A stretch of DNA of 48,650 bases, taken from NCBI RefSeq assembly GCF_004684935.1, contig NZ_SRJD01000020.1, forward strand, positions 1-48,650, written 5' to 3'. The stretch is from Sporolactobacillus shoreae. Its GTDB lineage: Bacteria; Bacillota; Bacilli; Bacillales; Sporolactobacillaceae. The number at the start of each line of letters is the position of its first letter. The stretch's first letter is position 1. A program made the translations under genes and the position numbers. Positions 24,902-34,318 of the stretch are shown piece by piece. Under the pieces are notes generated by a model. That model worked only from the letters and a program-made list of their open reading frames with translations, did not search any database and was not told the DNA's origin.

Positions 24902-26752
24902 TCAAATATCCAGGGGCTCAAGCTGGCTTTCAATAAGCTCTCTTTTCCCTTCCAGAAAAGGCGGCAGAGAGAGTGTGCGGCCCAGAGACGATTCATCTTC
25001 ATCCGTAGCGAATCCAGGCCCGTCAGTTGCAAATTCAAACAAAATGCGGTTGAATTCCCGAACGTACAGGGATTTAAAATAAAAACGATCAACAAATCCG
25101 GAATTAGGCATTCCTGTCTTATTGATGACTTTGATCCATTCATTCAAAGCATCCTGATCTGCAACGCGGAGAGCCAGATGATGCACGCTTCCGTAACCCG
25201 GAACTTCAGCCATATGATTCTGGTCTTCACGGACAATAATCTGCGCGCCATGACCGCCCTCGCCGACTTCAAATAGGATATTCTCTCCCTCCTGTGCCAC
25301 TTCCCTGAAATGAAGTATATCTGTCAGGAATGAACGCATCATTCCGAGATGTGACACGGTAAGCGTTACAGTTCCTAATCCCCGGATCGCGTGCTCCATT
25401 GGAACCGGTCCGCCCGCCCAAGGTATCCCTCCTGCGACCCCTTTATCCTTTTCGTCTGATATCAGACGCAGAGGCGTACCGTCAAAATCTTCGAATTCAA
25501 GGATCTTATGTCCGAACAAGGTTGAAATTTCTTGATGGCTTACTTTAAGTTCATCAAAACGGTTATTCCAATAATCAAGAGACTGGTCACTCGGTACCCG
25601 CAGCGAAACACGTGAGATAGAGTTCGTTCCTTTTCGGGTGGGACGTGTACCGGGAAATTCGAAAAAGGTCAGATCGGTCCCCGGGCTCCCCTTTTGATCG
25701 GCATAAAATAAATGGTAGACTGAGATGTCGTCCTGATTGACAGTCTTTTTGACCAGACGCATCCCCAGTACTTTTGTATAAAAGGAAAAGTTTTTTTTCG
25801 CATCGCTCGTTACAATCGAAATATGGTGAATTCCGAATAACTCATTCATTGGTTCGGCCTCCTTCATTCTCTTTTTCAATAGGTTTGACTTTCTTTCATC
25901 GCGCATTTGATCCACCTGATCCTGAATGACTTTCACTTTATGCGGCGTCACATCATTGCCCTTTTCATCAATAAGTTTTACATTGAGCAGGTTTTGTCTG
26001 AATGTTCCTCGAAAGATTTCAATATACCGTTTTCTCAGCTTGCCCTGAATTTCCCTCTCTTCAGAGGTCAAAGGCCGCTCTTTTGCTGCTCTGGCCAGCC
26101 GATTGATTTCTTTCAGCAAATCTTTCATCTCTGAATCTCCACTCACAAAAGACTGATACCACTTCTGTGACGCAAGCACTTCATCCTCTGTCAGCTGATG
26201 GCCGGCTACAGTCCATTTTTCCTGAACGGAAGCCCCTGCCTCTTTCAGATTCCAAGTCATTTGTTTTGTCGACTCTTGAGAAATCAACGAATCATTAAGG
26301 CCTGCCGCCACAAAAACAGAGACTTTCTTCAAATCACCGTATGGATCTTCAGAACGGTAGTCCGTGCCACGGAACAGGATGGCACCATTAAAAACAGATG
26401 CTTCATGATGTAAAAGACTGACAATCATATTCGCTCCATTTGAATACCCGACGGCGATCACTTTCCGCTCTGTAAATTCATGGTTCAGACCAAATTCATT
26501 AAGAAAGCGATGAAGACTGTCTGTTTCACTTTTTAAGTCATCAACATCTATTTCACCTTCAGAAAAGCGGTTGAAAAACCGGTTCATTCCATCTTCTTTG
26601 CGATTGCCGCGGAGACTGAGTACCGCTGCACCTGGCGCTATGGATTCGGCAAGAGAAAGCAGCGAATATTCATCTCCTCCCGTGCCGTGAAAGAGAACAA
26701 GAACCGGGGCAAGTGGCGTGTCACCTTCATTAAAAATGTGCTTAAAGCTCAT
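24902..26752 (-). CDS. Triple fusion: MhqD hydrolase, DUF896, MhqO dioxygenase
   Basis: One open frame of 616 codons after GGAGGTG. Residues 1-203 are an MhqD-type alpha/beta hydrolase with S104 (GYSNGAN), D154 (GLNDSLI) and H185 (AGHQLT). Residues 209-280 match DUF896/YnzC (INRLARAAKERPLTSEERE, then IDEKGNDVTP). Residues 302-616 are an MhqO-type ring-cleaving dioxygenase with two VOC modules (HHISIV at 309-314, SVHHLAL at 522, and FEFATDGPGF at 572). Each inner domain begins at a Met with its own in-frame ribosome binding site: AAGGAGG 8 bases before ATG 25849, and TGGAG 8 bases before ATG 26128. So separate products may also be made. Detoxification of quinones is inferred from the MhqR regulon. 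Confidence 0.85.
   Translation of the reverse strand: MSFKHIFNEGDTPLAPVLVLFHGTGGDEYSLLSLAESIAPGAAVLSLRGNRKEDGMNRFFNRFSEGEIDVDDLKSETDSLHRFLNEFGLNHEFTERKVIAVGYSNGANMIVSLLHHEASVFNGAILFRGTDYRSEDPYGDLKKVSVFVAAGLNDSLISQESTKQMTWNLKEAGASVQEKWTVAGHQLTEDEVLASQKWYQSFVSGDSEMKDLLKEINRLARAAKERPLTSEEREIQGKLRKRYIEIFRGTFRQNLLNVKLIDEKGNDVTPHKVKVIQDQVDQMRDERKSNLLKKRMKEAEPMNELFGIHHISIVTSDAKKNFSFYTKVLGMRLVKKTVNQDDISVYHLFYADQKGSPGTDLTFFEFPGTRPTRKGTNSISRVSLRVPSDQSLDYWNNRFDELKVSHQEISTLFGHKILEFEDFDGTPLRLISDEKDKGVAGGIPWAGGPVPMEHAIRGLGTVTLTVSHLGMMRSFLTDILHFREVAQEGENILFEVGEGGHGAQIIVREDQNHMAEVPGYGSVHHLALRVADQDALNEWIKVINKTGMPNSGFVDRFYFKSLYVREFNRILFEFATDGPGFATDEDESSLGRTLSLPPFLEGKRELIESQLEPLDI
25849..25864 (-). promoter_or_regulatory. 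Internal ribosome binding site and start for the MhqO part
   Basis: On the minus strand AAGGAGG stands 8 bases before ATG 25849, in frame with the long ORF. This is as good as any gene start in the window and begins exactly at the usual N-terminus of the dioxygenase (MNELFGIHHISIV). Confidence 0.65.
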
Positions 26753-26785
26753 GTCTTCACCTCCAGATAATATTTTTAATTAATA

Positions 26786-26803
26786 TATCTCTGTTTCGAG
26801 ATA
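26786..26803. promoter_or_regulatory. MhqR-type operator, copy 3 (fusion gene)
   Basis: TATCTCTGTTTCGAGATA, a perfect 6-bp dyad around 6 bases, 34 bases upstream of the fusion gene start. Confidence 0.72.
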
Positions 26804-26859
26804 ATAATATCTCTTTTTTCTTAGTTTGTCAATTATGTGAACAAAATTCATGTTCTCGT

Positions 26860-26900
26860 AAAAAAATATCCCGGAGAAGGAATACATCCTCTTCTGGGAG
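26860..26900 (-). terminator. Probable terminator after the second MFS gene
   Basis: TCCC-GAAG arms pair with a three-base bulge, then TATTTTTTT on the minus strand. Lies between the MFS stop and the quinone operon. Confidence 0.55.
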
Positions 26901-26943
26901 AGACAGTCTTTCATCGATTAAGTTTACAGAATTCATCAATGGC

Positions 26944-28146
26944 TCACTCTGAGAGCAGCCGATCCTCTGCGGACAATGACTTTCGTTCCAGAGCATAGCT
27001 CCACATACTCAGGAAAGCAGCCGCCAGAACCATCAGCGCACCGATCCAGGTTGTATCAATCAGACCGATATTGGCGACAACTTGTCCGCCGATCAGTGAC
27101 CCCAGAGCGACACCGCCATTAAATGCTGCGATGTTGACTGCGGACGCGACATCAACCCCCTCCGGAACAAGACGCTCCGCAAGAACGACGGCATACAGCT
27201 GAAGCCCAGGGACGTTCATGAAGGCAAACAGTCCCATCAAGATCACTGTCAGAACGCCAAACGTTTTAAATGGTGCTGTGAAATACAGGATAAAAATGGC
27301 CGCAGCCTGAAACAGAAACATATAGATCAGGGCTTTCATCGGCCGATGATTTGAGACTTTTCCGCCAAAGGTGTTCCCGACTGCGATGGCGATTCCGTAA
27401 ACAAATAGAATTAAAGCAACAGAACTTGGCGAAAATCCTGTAATTTTTTCAAGCAACGGGGACAGATAGGTGAACACAACAAATGTTCCTCCGTAACCAA
27501 GTGCAGTAATGATAAAGACGAGAAGCAGTGGACCTGTTTTGATTAGTCTGAACTGATCGCTGAATTTCATGCTCGGCGACTTCTTAAGATTCGAAGGGAC
27601 AAGCAGGCTGTTCGCGATCAAAGCGAGCACTCCAATGGCCACGATAATCATAAATGCGGCACGCCAGCCGAATGTCTGGCCGATGAACGTACCTAATGGA
27701 ACACCTGTAACCGTCGCCAGAGTCACGCCTGTAAACATAATTGCAATAGCGCTTGCTCTTTTATTCGGAGCAACAATATCAGCGGCAATGGTTGAACCAA
27801 TCGACATGAATACACCGTGTGAAAATGATGAAATCACCCGTGCGGTCAGCAGCATTCCGATCCCAGTAGCAGTAGCCGCAACAGAGTTGCCGATGATGAA
27901 AACAACCATGATTAAGATCAGTAATGTCTTTTTTGGAATCTTGACCGTTAATGAGGTCAGAATGGGCGCGCCAACAGTTACACCCAGCGCATATAACGTC
28001 ACAGTGAGCCCTGCCAGAGAATAAGAAACATGGAAGTCATGCATGATCAGCGGCAGAAGGCCAACGCTGATAAATTCAGTTGTTCCGATTGCAAAAGCAC
28101 TGATTGCCAGTGATATAAGTGAAAATAAACCCCTTCTTGATGTCAA
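26944..28146 (-). CDS. MFS transporter, DHA1 family
   Basis: TTG 28146 with AAAGGAG 8 bases upstream starts a 400-residue, 12-segment membrane protein; longer in-frame starts lack an RBS. FAIGTTEFISVGLLPLI in the first segment and RVISSFSHGVFMSIGSTIAADIV mark the AraJ/DHA1 group of drug or sugar exporters. It is divergent from an HxlR regulator with a 132-base gap, an arrangement seen for ytbD-ytcD in B. subtilis. Substrate unknown; control by the HxlR protein is likely. Confidence 0.82.
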   Translation of the reverse strand: MTSRRGLFSLISLAISAFAIGTTEFISVGLLPLIMHDFHVSYSLAGLTVTLYALGVTVGAPILTSLTVKIPKKTLLILIMVVFIIGNSVAATATGIGMLLTARVISSFSHGVFMSIGSTIAADIVAPNKRASAIAIMFTGVTLATVTGVPLGTFIGQTFGWRAAFMIIVAIGVLALIANSLLVPSNLKKSPSMKFSDQFRLIKTGPLLLVFIITALGYGGTFVVFTYLSPLLEKITGFSPSSVALILFVYGIAIAVGNTFGGKVSNHRPMKALIYMFLFQAAAIFILYFTAPFKTFGVLTVILMGLFAFMNVPGLQLYAVVLAERLVPEGVDVASAVNIAAFNGGVALGSLIGGQVVANIGLIDTTWIGALMVLAAAFLSMWSYALERKSLSAEDRLLSE

Positions 28147-28228
28147 ATGAGTGACTCCTTTCAAAATAATATGTTCAAATTTATCTGCACATGTTATTAT
28201 GAATGGTGCATGCCGTCCCAACAAGTAC

Positions 28229-28261
28229 GCACTTTAATGTAAGGTAGATACTTTTAAGTGC
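28229..28261. promoter_or_regulatory. Candidate HxlR operator
   Basis: GCACTT (28229-28234) and AAGTGC (28256-28261) form an inverted repeat with partly matching inner bases, just upstream of the HxlR-type gene and in the shared region with the MFS gene. Confidence 0.45.
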
Positions 28262-28278
28262 CTATAGGAGGTATTTTC

Positions 28279-28638
28279 ATGGATAAAAAATACAATATAT
28301 CTGTTGAAGCAACACTTGAGGTTATTGGCGGCAAGTGGAAGCCCGTGATCCTGTGTCATTTGATCAATGGTAAAAAAAGAACCGGTGAACTTAAGCGACT
28401 GATTCCAAATATCACTCAAAAGATGCTGACACAGCAGCTGCGTGAACTGGAGCAGGCCGGTATCATTAATCGCAAAGTGTACAATCAGGTTCCGCCAAAA
28501 GTCGAATATGAGTTAAGTGAATATGGCGAGACATTAAAGGATGTTCTTCATCGTCTATGCCTTTGGGGAGAAAATCACATCAGAAGGACTTATGGTGAAA
28601 CGGAAAGTCACTTGGAGGAAAGCGTACTAAATAAATAA
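28279..28638 (+). CDS. HxlR-family transcriptional regulator
   Basis: ATG 28279 with TAGGAGG upstream gives 119 residues. The winged-helix signature is complete: LEVIGGKWKPVILCHLINGKKRTGELKRLIPNITQKMLTQQLRELEQAGII. One Cys in the sensing helix region (ILCHL) and one near the end (RLCLWGE) could respond to thiol-reactive compounds, as in YodB/HypR. It probably regulates itself and the divergent MFS exporter. Confidence 0.85.
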   Translation: MDKKYNISVEATLEVIGGKWKPVILCHLINGKKRTGELKRLIPNITQKMLTQQLRELEQAGIINRKVYNQVPPKVEYELSEYGETLKDVLHRLCLWGENHIRRTYGETESHLEESVLNK

Positions 28639-28653
28639 AACTCGCCGCAGCGA

Positions 28654-28691
28654 AAACGCCTGTCCGATTTAGCATTCGGGCAGGCGTTTTG
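28654..28691 (+). terminator. Terminator after the HxlR-type gene
   Basis: AAAACGCCTG-CCGA pairs with TCGG-CAGGCGTTTT around a short loop, ending in Ts on the plus strand. Confidence 0.8.
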
Positions 28692-28785
28692 CGAGACTAT
28701 TTGTTACTAAGCGGTTTCGGTTTGAAAATTAATTTCGGCACATCTTGAAAATCGGATTCATAACCCTCACGTATATGTGTAAAAA

Positions 28786-29193
28786 TTATTCAAGCTGCTT
28801 CCGCGGTTTTCTGACTAAATTAATGATACCTGCAATCAAATAAAGGATGCCCGGGAAAAGAGCCGGCAGACTGACTACACCAGCCACGATCAGCAGAACG
28901 CCTGAAAGGACAGGTTTTTTACGAAGAAACAGTAGAACAAGAGCGGCAATCGCTAATACAATACTGATGGCCGAAATAACGATTAATGTGGTCCCTAGAA
29001 TATGCACAAGCTGAATGACATTGTCAATATCTGAGGAAGTAATATTTTGATTCGAGTTCGTTGCTGAAGCCATAAGCTGCACTCTGAGCGCATTCGTGTC
29101 AATCGATAAGATACGTATTCCTGAAATTAATGCCAGAAGGCTCAGTGCCCCTCCAATGATTGACAATGTGATTTCTGCAGTCCTTTTCAACAA
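28786..29193 (-). CDS. DUF4064-family membrane protein
   Basis: A 135-residue protein that starts at one of two adjacent TTG codons (29193 or 29190) behind AGGGGG. It has four predicted membrane segments with a small outer loop after the first, and the RKKPVLSGVLLIVAGVVSLPALFPGILYLIAGIINLVRK end typical of DUF4064. Function unknown. It follows a YcxB-like gene by 32 bases, so both may share a transcript. Confidence 0.75.
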   Translation of the reverse strand: MLKRTAEITLSIIGGALSLLALISGIRILSIDTNALRVQLMASATNSNQNITSSDIDNVIQLVHILGTTLIVISAISIVLAIAALVLLFLRKKPVLSGVLLIVAGVVSLPALFPGILYLIAGIINLVRKPRKQLE

Positions 29194-29225
29194 GAAGACC
29201 CCCTAAAAAAAATTATGTTAAAAAC

Positions 29226-29753
29226 TCATTCATTTTCCCAACAAACACCGGAAGGAATCGTTTCTTTCAACACTTTAATAGATTCATCATCCAAAGCTCT
29301 TTTTGGTAAAATAACGGCGGCCATCGGATTAAAATAAATAAAAAAGTACTCATCTGTTTCCGCAACCTTATTGATCGATGACCATTCCGCTTTTGTCTCT
29401 TCTCCTGATGGCATTATTTCTATCACATTTTTGTCCGTCAGGATCAGTGCTGTTTCACCGCATAGTTTTCCTTTTCCCATCTCGTCAATCATTTTTGACA
29501 GTCTCCTGTGAAAGCTCCACCTGAATATTTTTGCTGAAAACGCGATCCAGAGCGCAGCAATAATGAGGCTGATCACGAAATAACCGGTCTGAAATTCATG
29601 AACAAGCAGGGAGAAAACAAGAGGTGCTAACAAAAAAATAAGCGAAAACAGCTTCTGAGTTCGAATTAACCGCTTGTTTGAAATGGATTGCTCAAATGTA
29701 AACAAATTGAACGCAATGTAATCTTCCTTCGCTACTTGATAATGAAGTTCCAT
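29226..29753 (-). CDS. YcxB-like membrane protein
   Basis: A 175-residue protein with two close membrane segments (about 37-75) and a C-terminal cytoplasmic beta-rich domain (ILTDKNVIEIMPSGEETKAEWSSINKVAETDEYFFIYFNPMAAVILPKRAL) that matches the YcxB-like C-terminal domain. GGAG lies before ATG 29753. Function unknown; the domain is common in Bacillales membrane proteins of unknown role. Confidence 0.75.
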   Translation of the reverse strand: MELHYQVAKEDYIAFNLFTFEQSISNKRLIRTQKLFSLIFLLAPLVFSLLVHEFQTGYFVISLIIAALWIAFSAKIFRWSFHRRLSKMIDEMGKGKLCGETALILTDKNVIEIMPSGEETKAEWSSINKVAETDEYFFIYFNPMAAVILPKRALDDESIKVLKETIPSGVCWENE

Positions 29754-30103
29754 CCTCCATCTCCTTTAAACATCCAATATTCAAAGCTTAGATGCTACTC
29801 ATCAATCTATAATTTACTATACATGATTGCTGGCAGATATTCACTAAGATTCAGATTCCGCGTAACTTTTACGCGTTTCAGAATAACAGTCTTAAAATCG
29901 TCATGGAGGCCACGCCCATAATCACAGCGTACAGTAAGTGATTCGTAAAAATGGTTGTTAAATTGAAGGGAAAACAGCTGCCACCGCATGCCAATCAACA
30001 GACACAACTCCACTCCGCCGAACAAACAGACTGCCGGCAATAGTTGGATTATCGTAAGTTTAAGATTACTTTCGCAAAGCAGGGTTGCCACGCTTTTCCA
30101 TAA
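29754..30103. other. Intergenic stretch, possible gene remnant
   Basis: On the minus strand 29807-30091 keeps a 94-codon frame from GTG with one hydrophobic segment (LTIIQLLPAVCLFGGVELCLLIG), but the ribosome binding site is poor and I recognise no family. It lies beyond the amylase terminator. It may be a decayed membrane-protein gene or chance. Confidence 0.3.
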
Positions 30104-30149
30104 TAAAAAAGGATTTAGCAGAAGGACGGGAATCGTCCCTGCTAAACCC
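30104..30149 (-). terminator. Terminator of the starch operon
   Basis: GGGTTTAGCAG/CTGCTAAATCC stem (30111-30121 with 30139-30149), with an inner hairpin, then six Ts on the minus strand, just below the amylase stop. Confidence 0.8.
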
Positions 30150-30184
30150 TTGAAGATCTCATTTTTCTAATTTGATCAAGTAAC

Positions 30185-31774
30185 TTACTTCAACATTATG
30201 GTTGAGAATGCCGGTAAAGTGATCTCCACTTTTCCATGTCCTCTCGTCACATTTTTGTGTGAAAATGTGGTATACAGCACTTTGTGAGTTTTAAATTCCT
30301 GTTCATTCACGCTTATCGTGACCGTTTGATCTGAAAGATTATTCAGGACGAGCACTGAATCTTTCTGATCATTTCTTGTATAGCCCAGAATTCGGCTGTC
30401 TCCGGTCTGAAAGTCCTGAATATTCCCTGAGACCAGAGCCGGGCTCGACTCACGTACGTGGATCAGCTCACGGTAATGGTTGAGAAGCGAGTTGGGATCC
30501 TGGTCTTCTGCTTCAACCGAAACTGCATTCGGCCCAACATTATATTGCGGTGTTTCCCAAGTTGTCTGGCCTTCTCCGTCACCCGGATACCAGCGGAAGG
30601 GCTCCCGTTTCAGGGGATCCGGTCCGTCGCCAAGCATGCCGATTTCTTCTCCATAATAGATATATGGATTCCCCGGCATGGTCAGGAGGATTGACGCCGC
30701 CATTTTCGCTTTATCCACATTCCCATTCAGAACTGACATCGTTCGCTCCTGATCATGATTTGTCAGAAATGGAGCGTCAATGGCGTCAGGATTCACACTC
30801 TGATACTGAGAAAGAGTGCTCATCTCGAAAGCCGCCAGTCCGTTGTCTTCTCCATTCTGAACAGCGTCCAGAATCTTGCCGGCAAGATCAAAATTGAAAC
30901 TTGAGTTCAGTGCTTGATAGTAGGGTGCGATATTATTTGGCCGATCCCAGACTTCTCCAACGAGATAAACATTTTGATCCACTGTTTTAAGGGCCTGATC
31001 AAATTCATCCCACCAAGCAACATTTTTATCCGTGTCCCCGGTATAGATATGCATCGCCGCGTCAAGGCGAAATCCGTCCGCACCTTGCTTCAGCCAGAAC
31101 TTGCCAATATTAATCACTTCTTCACGGACCTTTGGATTGTCATAGTTCAAATCCGGCATTGCGGGATCAAAGAGCGCGTAATAATAATCTCCCGAACCCG
31201 GATAGGTTTCATGCCATAGCTGCTGCCCCCACGGACCTTTTTCATTAAGATCCGTGTTTTGATTCGCCCAGATGTAGTAATCCCGGTAAGGGCTGTTCTT
31301 GTCTTTCACAGCTGACTGGAACCATGGGTTCTGATTACTGGTATGGTTCAGCGCAATATCAAGGATCACTTTTACTCCGCGTTTATGTGCTTCCTTCGCC
31401 AGATTGCGGAAATCCTGAAGTGTGCCGTATTGCGGATCCACATTGTAGTAATCCGTTGTATCATACTTGTGATAACTGGGTGATGGGAAAATAGGCATCA
31501 GCCAGATGGCATTCACACCCAGATCCGTTTGGCTGTTTTTGTGCCCGTCGTTCAGGTAGTTCAATTTTTCCGTCACACCATTAAGATCGCCATGTCCGTC
31601 ATTGTTCGAATCGTAAAATGAGTTAACATACAATTCATAATAAACGCCAAGGTTGCTTTGAGTGGCAAGATTCGGCGACACGTCTTTTGCAAAAGCGCCT
31701 GTTGCAAAACTGAAAACAAGAGTCAGTGTCAGTATGAACGATAGGAATTTAAGTGCTCGTAATTTTTTCAACAT
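30185..31774 (-). CDS. Secreted GH13 alpha-amylase-type glycosidase
   Basis: A 529-residue enzyme with AGGGGTG before ATG 31774 and a signal peptide ending near AFA-K (residue 30). A Ca-binding loop (D55 to D63, DSNNDGHGD) and the catalytic triad D238 (GFRLDA), E274 (VGEVWD) and D341 (LTNHDQE) are present, with the C-terminal beta domain at about 430-529. It acts outside the cell on alpha-1,4-glucans. It starts 15 bases after the GH31 gene, so both are one operon for starch or maltodextrin use. Amylase versus neopullulanase activity cannot be decided. Confidence 0.9.
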   Translation of the reverse strand: MLKKLRALKFLSFILTLTLVFSFATGAFAKDVSPNLATQSNLGVYYELYVNSFYDSNNDGHGDLNGVTEKLNYLNDGHKNSQTDLGVNAIWLMPIFPSPSYHKYDTTDYYNVDPQYGTLQDFRNLAKEAHKRGVKVILDIALNHTSNQNPWFQSAVKDKNSPYRDYYIWANQNTDLNEKGPWGQQLWHETYPGSGDYYYALFDPAMPDLNYDNPKVREEVINIGKFWLKQGADGFRLDAAMHIYTGDTDKNVAWWDEFDQALKTVDQNVYLVGEVWDRPNNIAPYYQALNSSFNFDLAGKILDAVQNGEDNGLAAFEMSTLSQYQSVNPDAIDAPFLTNHDQERTMSVLNGNVDKAKMAASILLTMPGNPYIYYGEEIGMLGDGPDPLKREPFRWYPGDGEGQTTWETPQYNVGPNAVSVEAEDQDPNSLLNHYRELIHVRESSPALVSGNIQDFQTGDSRILGYTRNDQKDSVLVLNNLSDQTVTISVNEQEFKTHKVLYTTFSHKNVTRGHGKVEITLPAFSTIMLK

Positions 31775-31789
31775 TTCGCACCCCTATTC

Positions 31790-34318
31790 TTAGCGAATGA
31801 ATACTTTGCCTTTTTCATTCACAGGAATTTTGACATAAAGGACGCCGCTGTTCGAATCGAAGTAGTAGCCGTTCTCCTGTTTACTTAGATCGTCAAGGCT
31901 GCCTGCTTTTTTATAAGTTGTATTTGCAGCTTTGACTTTCTTAGGATCCTGAGCATTATGAAGTTTTAATGTGTAGGACTGGAGTGCCGAATCATACTTC
32001 TGGACTTTTTTGTCCTGACTAAATTCAATATGATTGCCCTTCTTTGAGACATTGAGATCTGTCACATTGTACTGACCCTTATTGTGATTCAGCGTTGATC
32101 CGTCATCTTCATAGAAGCTGTAGGAAGCGTCATGATTCAGATAAGTATCCAGTGTAAGATTTGTCAGCTTGTCCTGGCCGGTGTACTGCTGAACCTCACG
32201 TGTCGGAATAATCGAATCTTTCTTTACAAAGATTGGCATGTAATCCAGAGGGGCGTCGACTGTGATCGTCTGGCCACCTGTATATTCCTTCTGATCCCAG
32301 TAGTTAATCCATGTTGCGCCCTTTGGCAAATAAACGCTTCGGGAAGTCGCTCCCTGCGTTACAACCGGTGCGATCATCAGTGAATCGCCAAACATGTACT
32401 GATCGTCAATGTTATAGGTGCCAGGGTCTTTCTGGAACTGATAAACAAGCGGCTGCTCAACCGGTGTACCGTTCACAGATGCTTCATGGAATGCGTTGTA
32501 CAGGTACGGAAGCAGCTGGTAGCGCAGGTCAATATACTTTTTACTGATGCTTTCTACTTCTGGCCCGAAAGACCATGGTTCCTGATGATAGTTTCGGTCG
32601 CTCCACTGATCGTAGTGAATACGAGAGAATGGTAGGAAGGCGCCTGTTTCAATCCAGCGGGCGAAGAGTTCAGGAGTTGCTTCGTTACCAAATCCGCCGA
32701 TATCATTCCCTACAAATGCCTGACCGGAGAGGCCGATGTTTGTATTCATTGGAATGGACATCTGAAGGTGTTCCCAATCGCTCAAGCTGTCACCTGTCCA
32801 AACGGCAGCATATCGCTGCGTTCCGGCATACATATCCCGGGAAAGAACAAACGGACGCTTATTTGAATTATTGGAGCCAGGGGTTGTCCAGGCATTATAG
32901 CTGGCTTCATCCTCGAGTCCGCCATACATATTATGGAAGGCCGGTGCAAGAACTTTATTGCCCTGATCGTCAACACCGTAGGAATCGCTTGGAAGCGTAT
33001 GACCTAATCCCTGATCGTCGTTGAATACAGCTGGTTCGTTCATGTCGTTCCAGATACCGTCAACCCCTTCATTCAGAAGCGAGGTAGCGATATTGGACGA
33101 CCACCAGTTCCGCACATTGCTGCTGAGGAAATTCGGGAATGCGGAGTCACCGGCCCATACAGGTCCGATATAGGGCGTGCCATCTGCATTCTTCACCCAA
33201 TAATCGTTGGCTGTTCCCTCATTGAACACTGAATAATTCGTATCCTGTTTAATACCAGGGTCATTGATGACTACCGTATGCATACCCGGAGTGCTTTTGA
33301 CTGTATCAAAAGCCTGCTTGTAAGCATCATTAAAGGTGAACATTCTGTAGCCGTTCATATAATCAATGTCAAAGTTCATCGTATCAAGCGGAATGCCCTT
33401 GTTACGGTAGGTTTGAGTGACATTTACAAGTTGCTCCGGTGTGTACGCCCAGGCACTTTGCTGCAGACCAAGGGCCCATTCCGGTGGCAGATTAATTTTT
33501 CCGGTCAGTTCTGTGTACTGATCCAGCACATGCGAGATGGACGGACCGTTCATGAAATAATAGGTCAGAGGGCCGCCATCCGCATAAATGTAATAGTAAT
33601 CGTTCGATTCATTGGCCATGTTGTAATACGAGTGATACGGGTTGTCAAAAAGGATTCCGTACGCATTGCCATTCTTCAGTCCGATAAAGAAAGGAATGGT
33701 CGTGTAGACGTACTTGGTACTATTGTTATAACCGTAGGAATCCGAGTTCCACATACCCATGCTCTTGCCACGTTTGTTCAACGTGCTTCCAGTCTGTTCA
33801 CCGAAGCCGTAAAAATTCTCGCTGCTGTCGGTCTTTTTGAAAAAGTACGGCTTACCGTTTTCATAGCCGACGGACGAACCATTTTTAGAATAATCCTCAT
33901 TAATAACCTTGCCGTATTTATCAAGAATTTTAACGCCGAAAGGTTTTTCACTGATATCAACCGTAATGTCGGTCGTCTTCAGTGAATAGACATTTTGATT
34001 TTCTTTCGTGCTGAATTCTGGAGCTTTCCAGTCTTTTTTAGCAATCGCCGGAGAATCCGTTTCTGCTGTTCCTTTTGGCAGCACAGATACCTTGATCATG
34101 TCTTTTGACAGTAAATGGATATATCCATCATATTTACCTAGATCAAATTTGACCCCGTCACTGGTTTTCTGTGCACCATTTACATAAAGAGTCTCCAAGT
34201 TGTTTTCATTCAGTGGAGTCTCCTGCGGGGCAGCAGCAAATGCCGATGAAAAAGCTGACGAAAAAGTAATCAGTAATGCCAGGATAATTGATACAAGGAT
34301 CTTGATGTTAGGTTTCAT
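31790..34318 (-). CDS. Secreted GH31 alpha-glucosidase
   Basis: ATG 34318 is preferred: it overlaps the stop of a small leader ORF (TGATG) and has GAGGGG 9 bases upstream; ATG 34327 is the alternative. The 842-residue protein has a signal peptide (KILVSIILALLITFSS, cleavage near AFA-A), an N-terminal beta-sandwich, the GH31 barrel with nucleophile D425 (GIWNDMNEP) and acid/base region AVWTGDSLSDWEHL, and a C-terminal DUF5110-like domain. It releases glucose or related sugars from oligosaccharides outside the cell. First gene of an operon with the GH13 enzyme. Confidence 0.9.
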   Translation of the reverse strand: MKPNIKILVSIILALLITFSSAFSSAFAAAPQETPLNENNLETLYVNGAQKTSDGVKFDLGKYDGYIHLLSKDMIKVSVLPKGTAETDSPAIAKKDWKAPEFSTKENQNVYSLKTTDITVDISEKPFGVKILDKYGKVINEDYSKNGSSVGYENGKPYFFKKTDSSENFYGFGEQTGSTLNKRGKSMGMWNSDSYGYNNSTKYVYTTIPFFIGLKNGNAYGILFDNPYHSYYNMANESNDYYYIYADGGPLTYYFMNGPSISHVLDQYTELTGKINLPPEWALGLQQSAWAYTPEQLVNVTQTYRNKGIPLDTMNFDIDYMNGYRMFTFNDAYKQAFDTVKSTPGMHTVVINDPGIKQDTNYSVFNEGTANDYWVKNADGTPYIGPVWAGDSAFPNFLSSNVRNWWSSNIATSLLNEGVDGIWNDMNEPAVFNDDQGLGHTLPSDSYGVDDQGNKVLAPAFHNMYGGLEDEASYNAWTTPGSNNSNKRPFVLSRDMYAGTQRYAAVWTGDSLSDWEHLQMSIPMNTNIGLSGQAFVGNDIGGFGNEATPELFARWIETGAFLPFSRIHYDQWSDRNYHQEPWSFGPEVESISKKYIDLRYQLLPYLYNAFHEASVNGTPVEQPLVYQFQKDPGTYNIDDQYMFGDSLMIAPVVTQGATSRSVYLPKGATWINYWDQKEYTGGQTITVDAPLDYMPIFVKKDSIIPTREVQQYTGQDKLTNLTLDTYLNHDASYSFYEDDGSTLNHNKGQYNVTDLNVSKKGNHIEFSQDKKVQKYDSALQSYTLKLHNAQDPKKVKAANTTYKKAGSLDDLSKQENGYYFDSNSGVLYVKIPVNEKGKVFIR

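Noticed and set aside
30458..33985. Several plus-strand frames inside the starch enzyme genes
   Set aside because: Antisense shadows of well-supported GH13 and GH31 genes; no RBS or family match.
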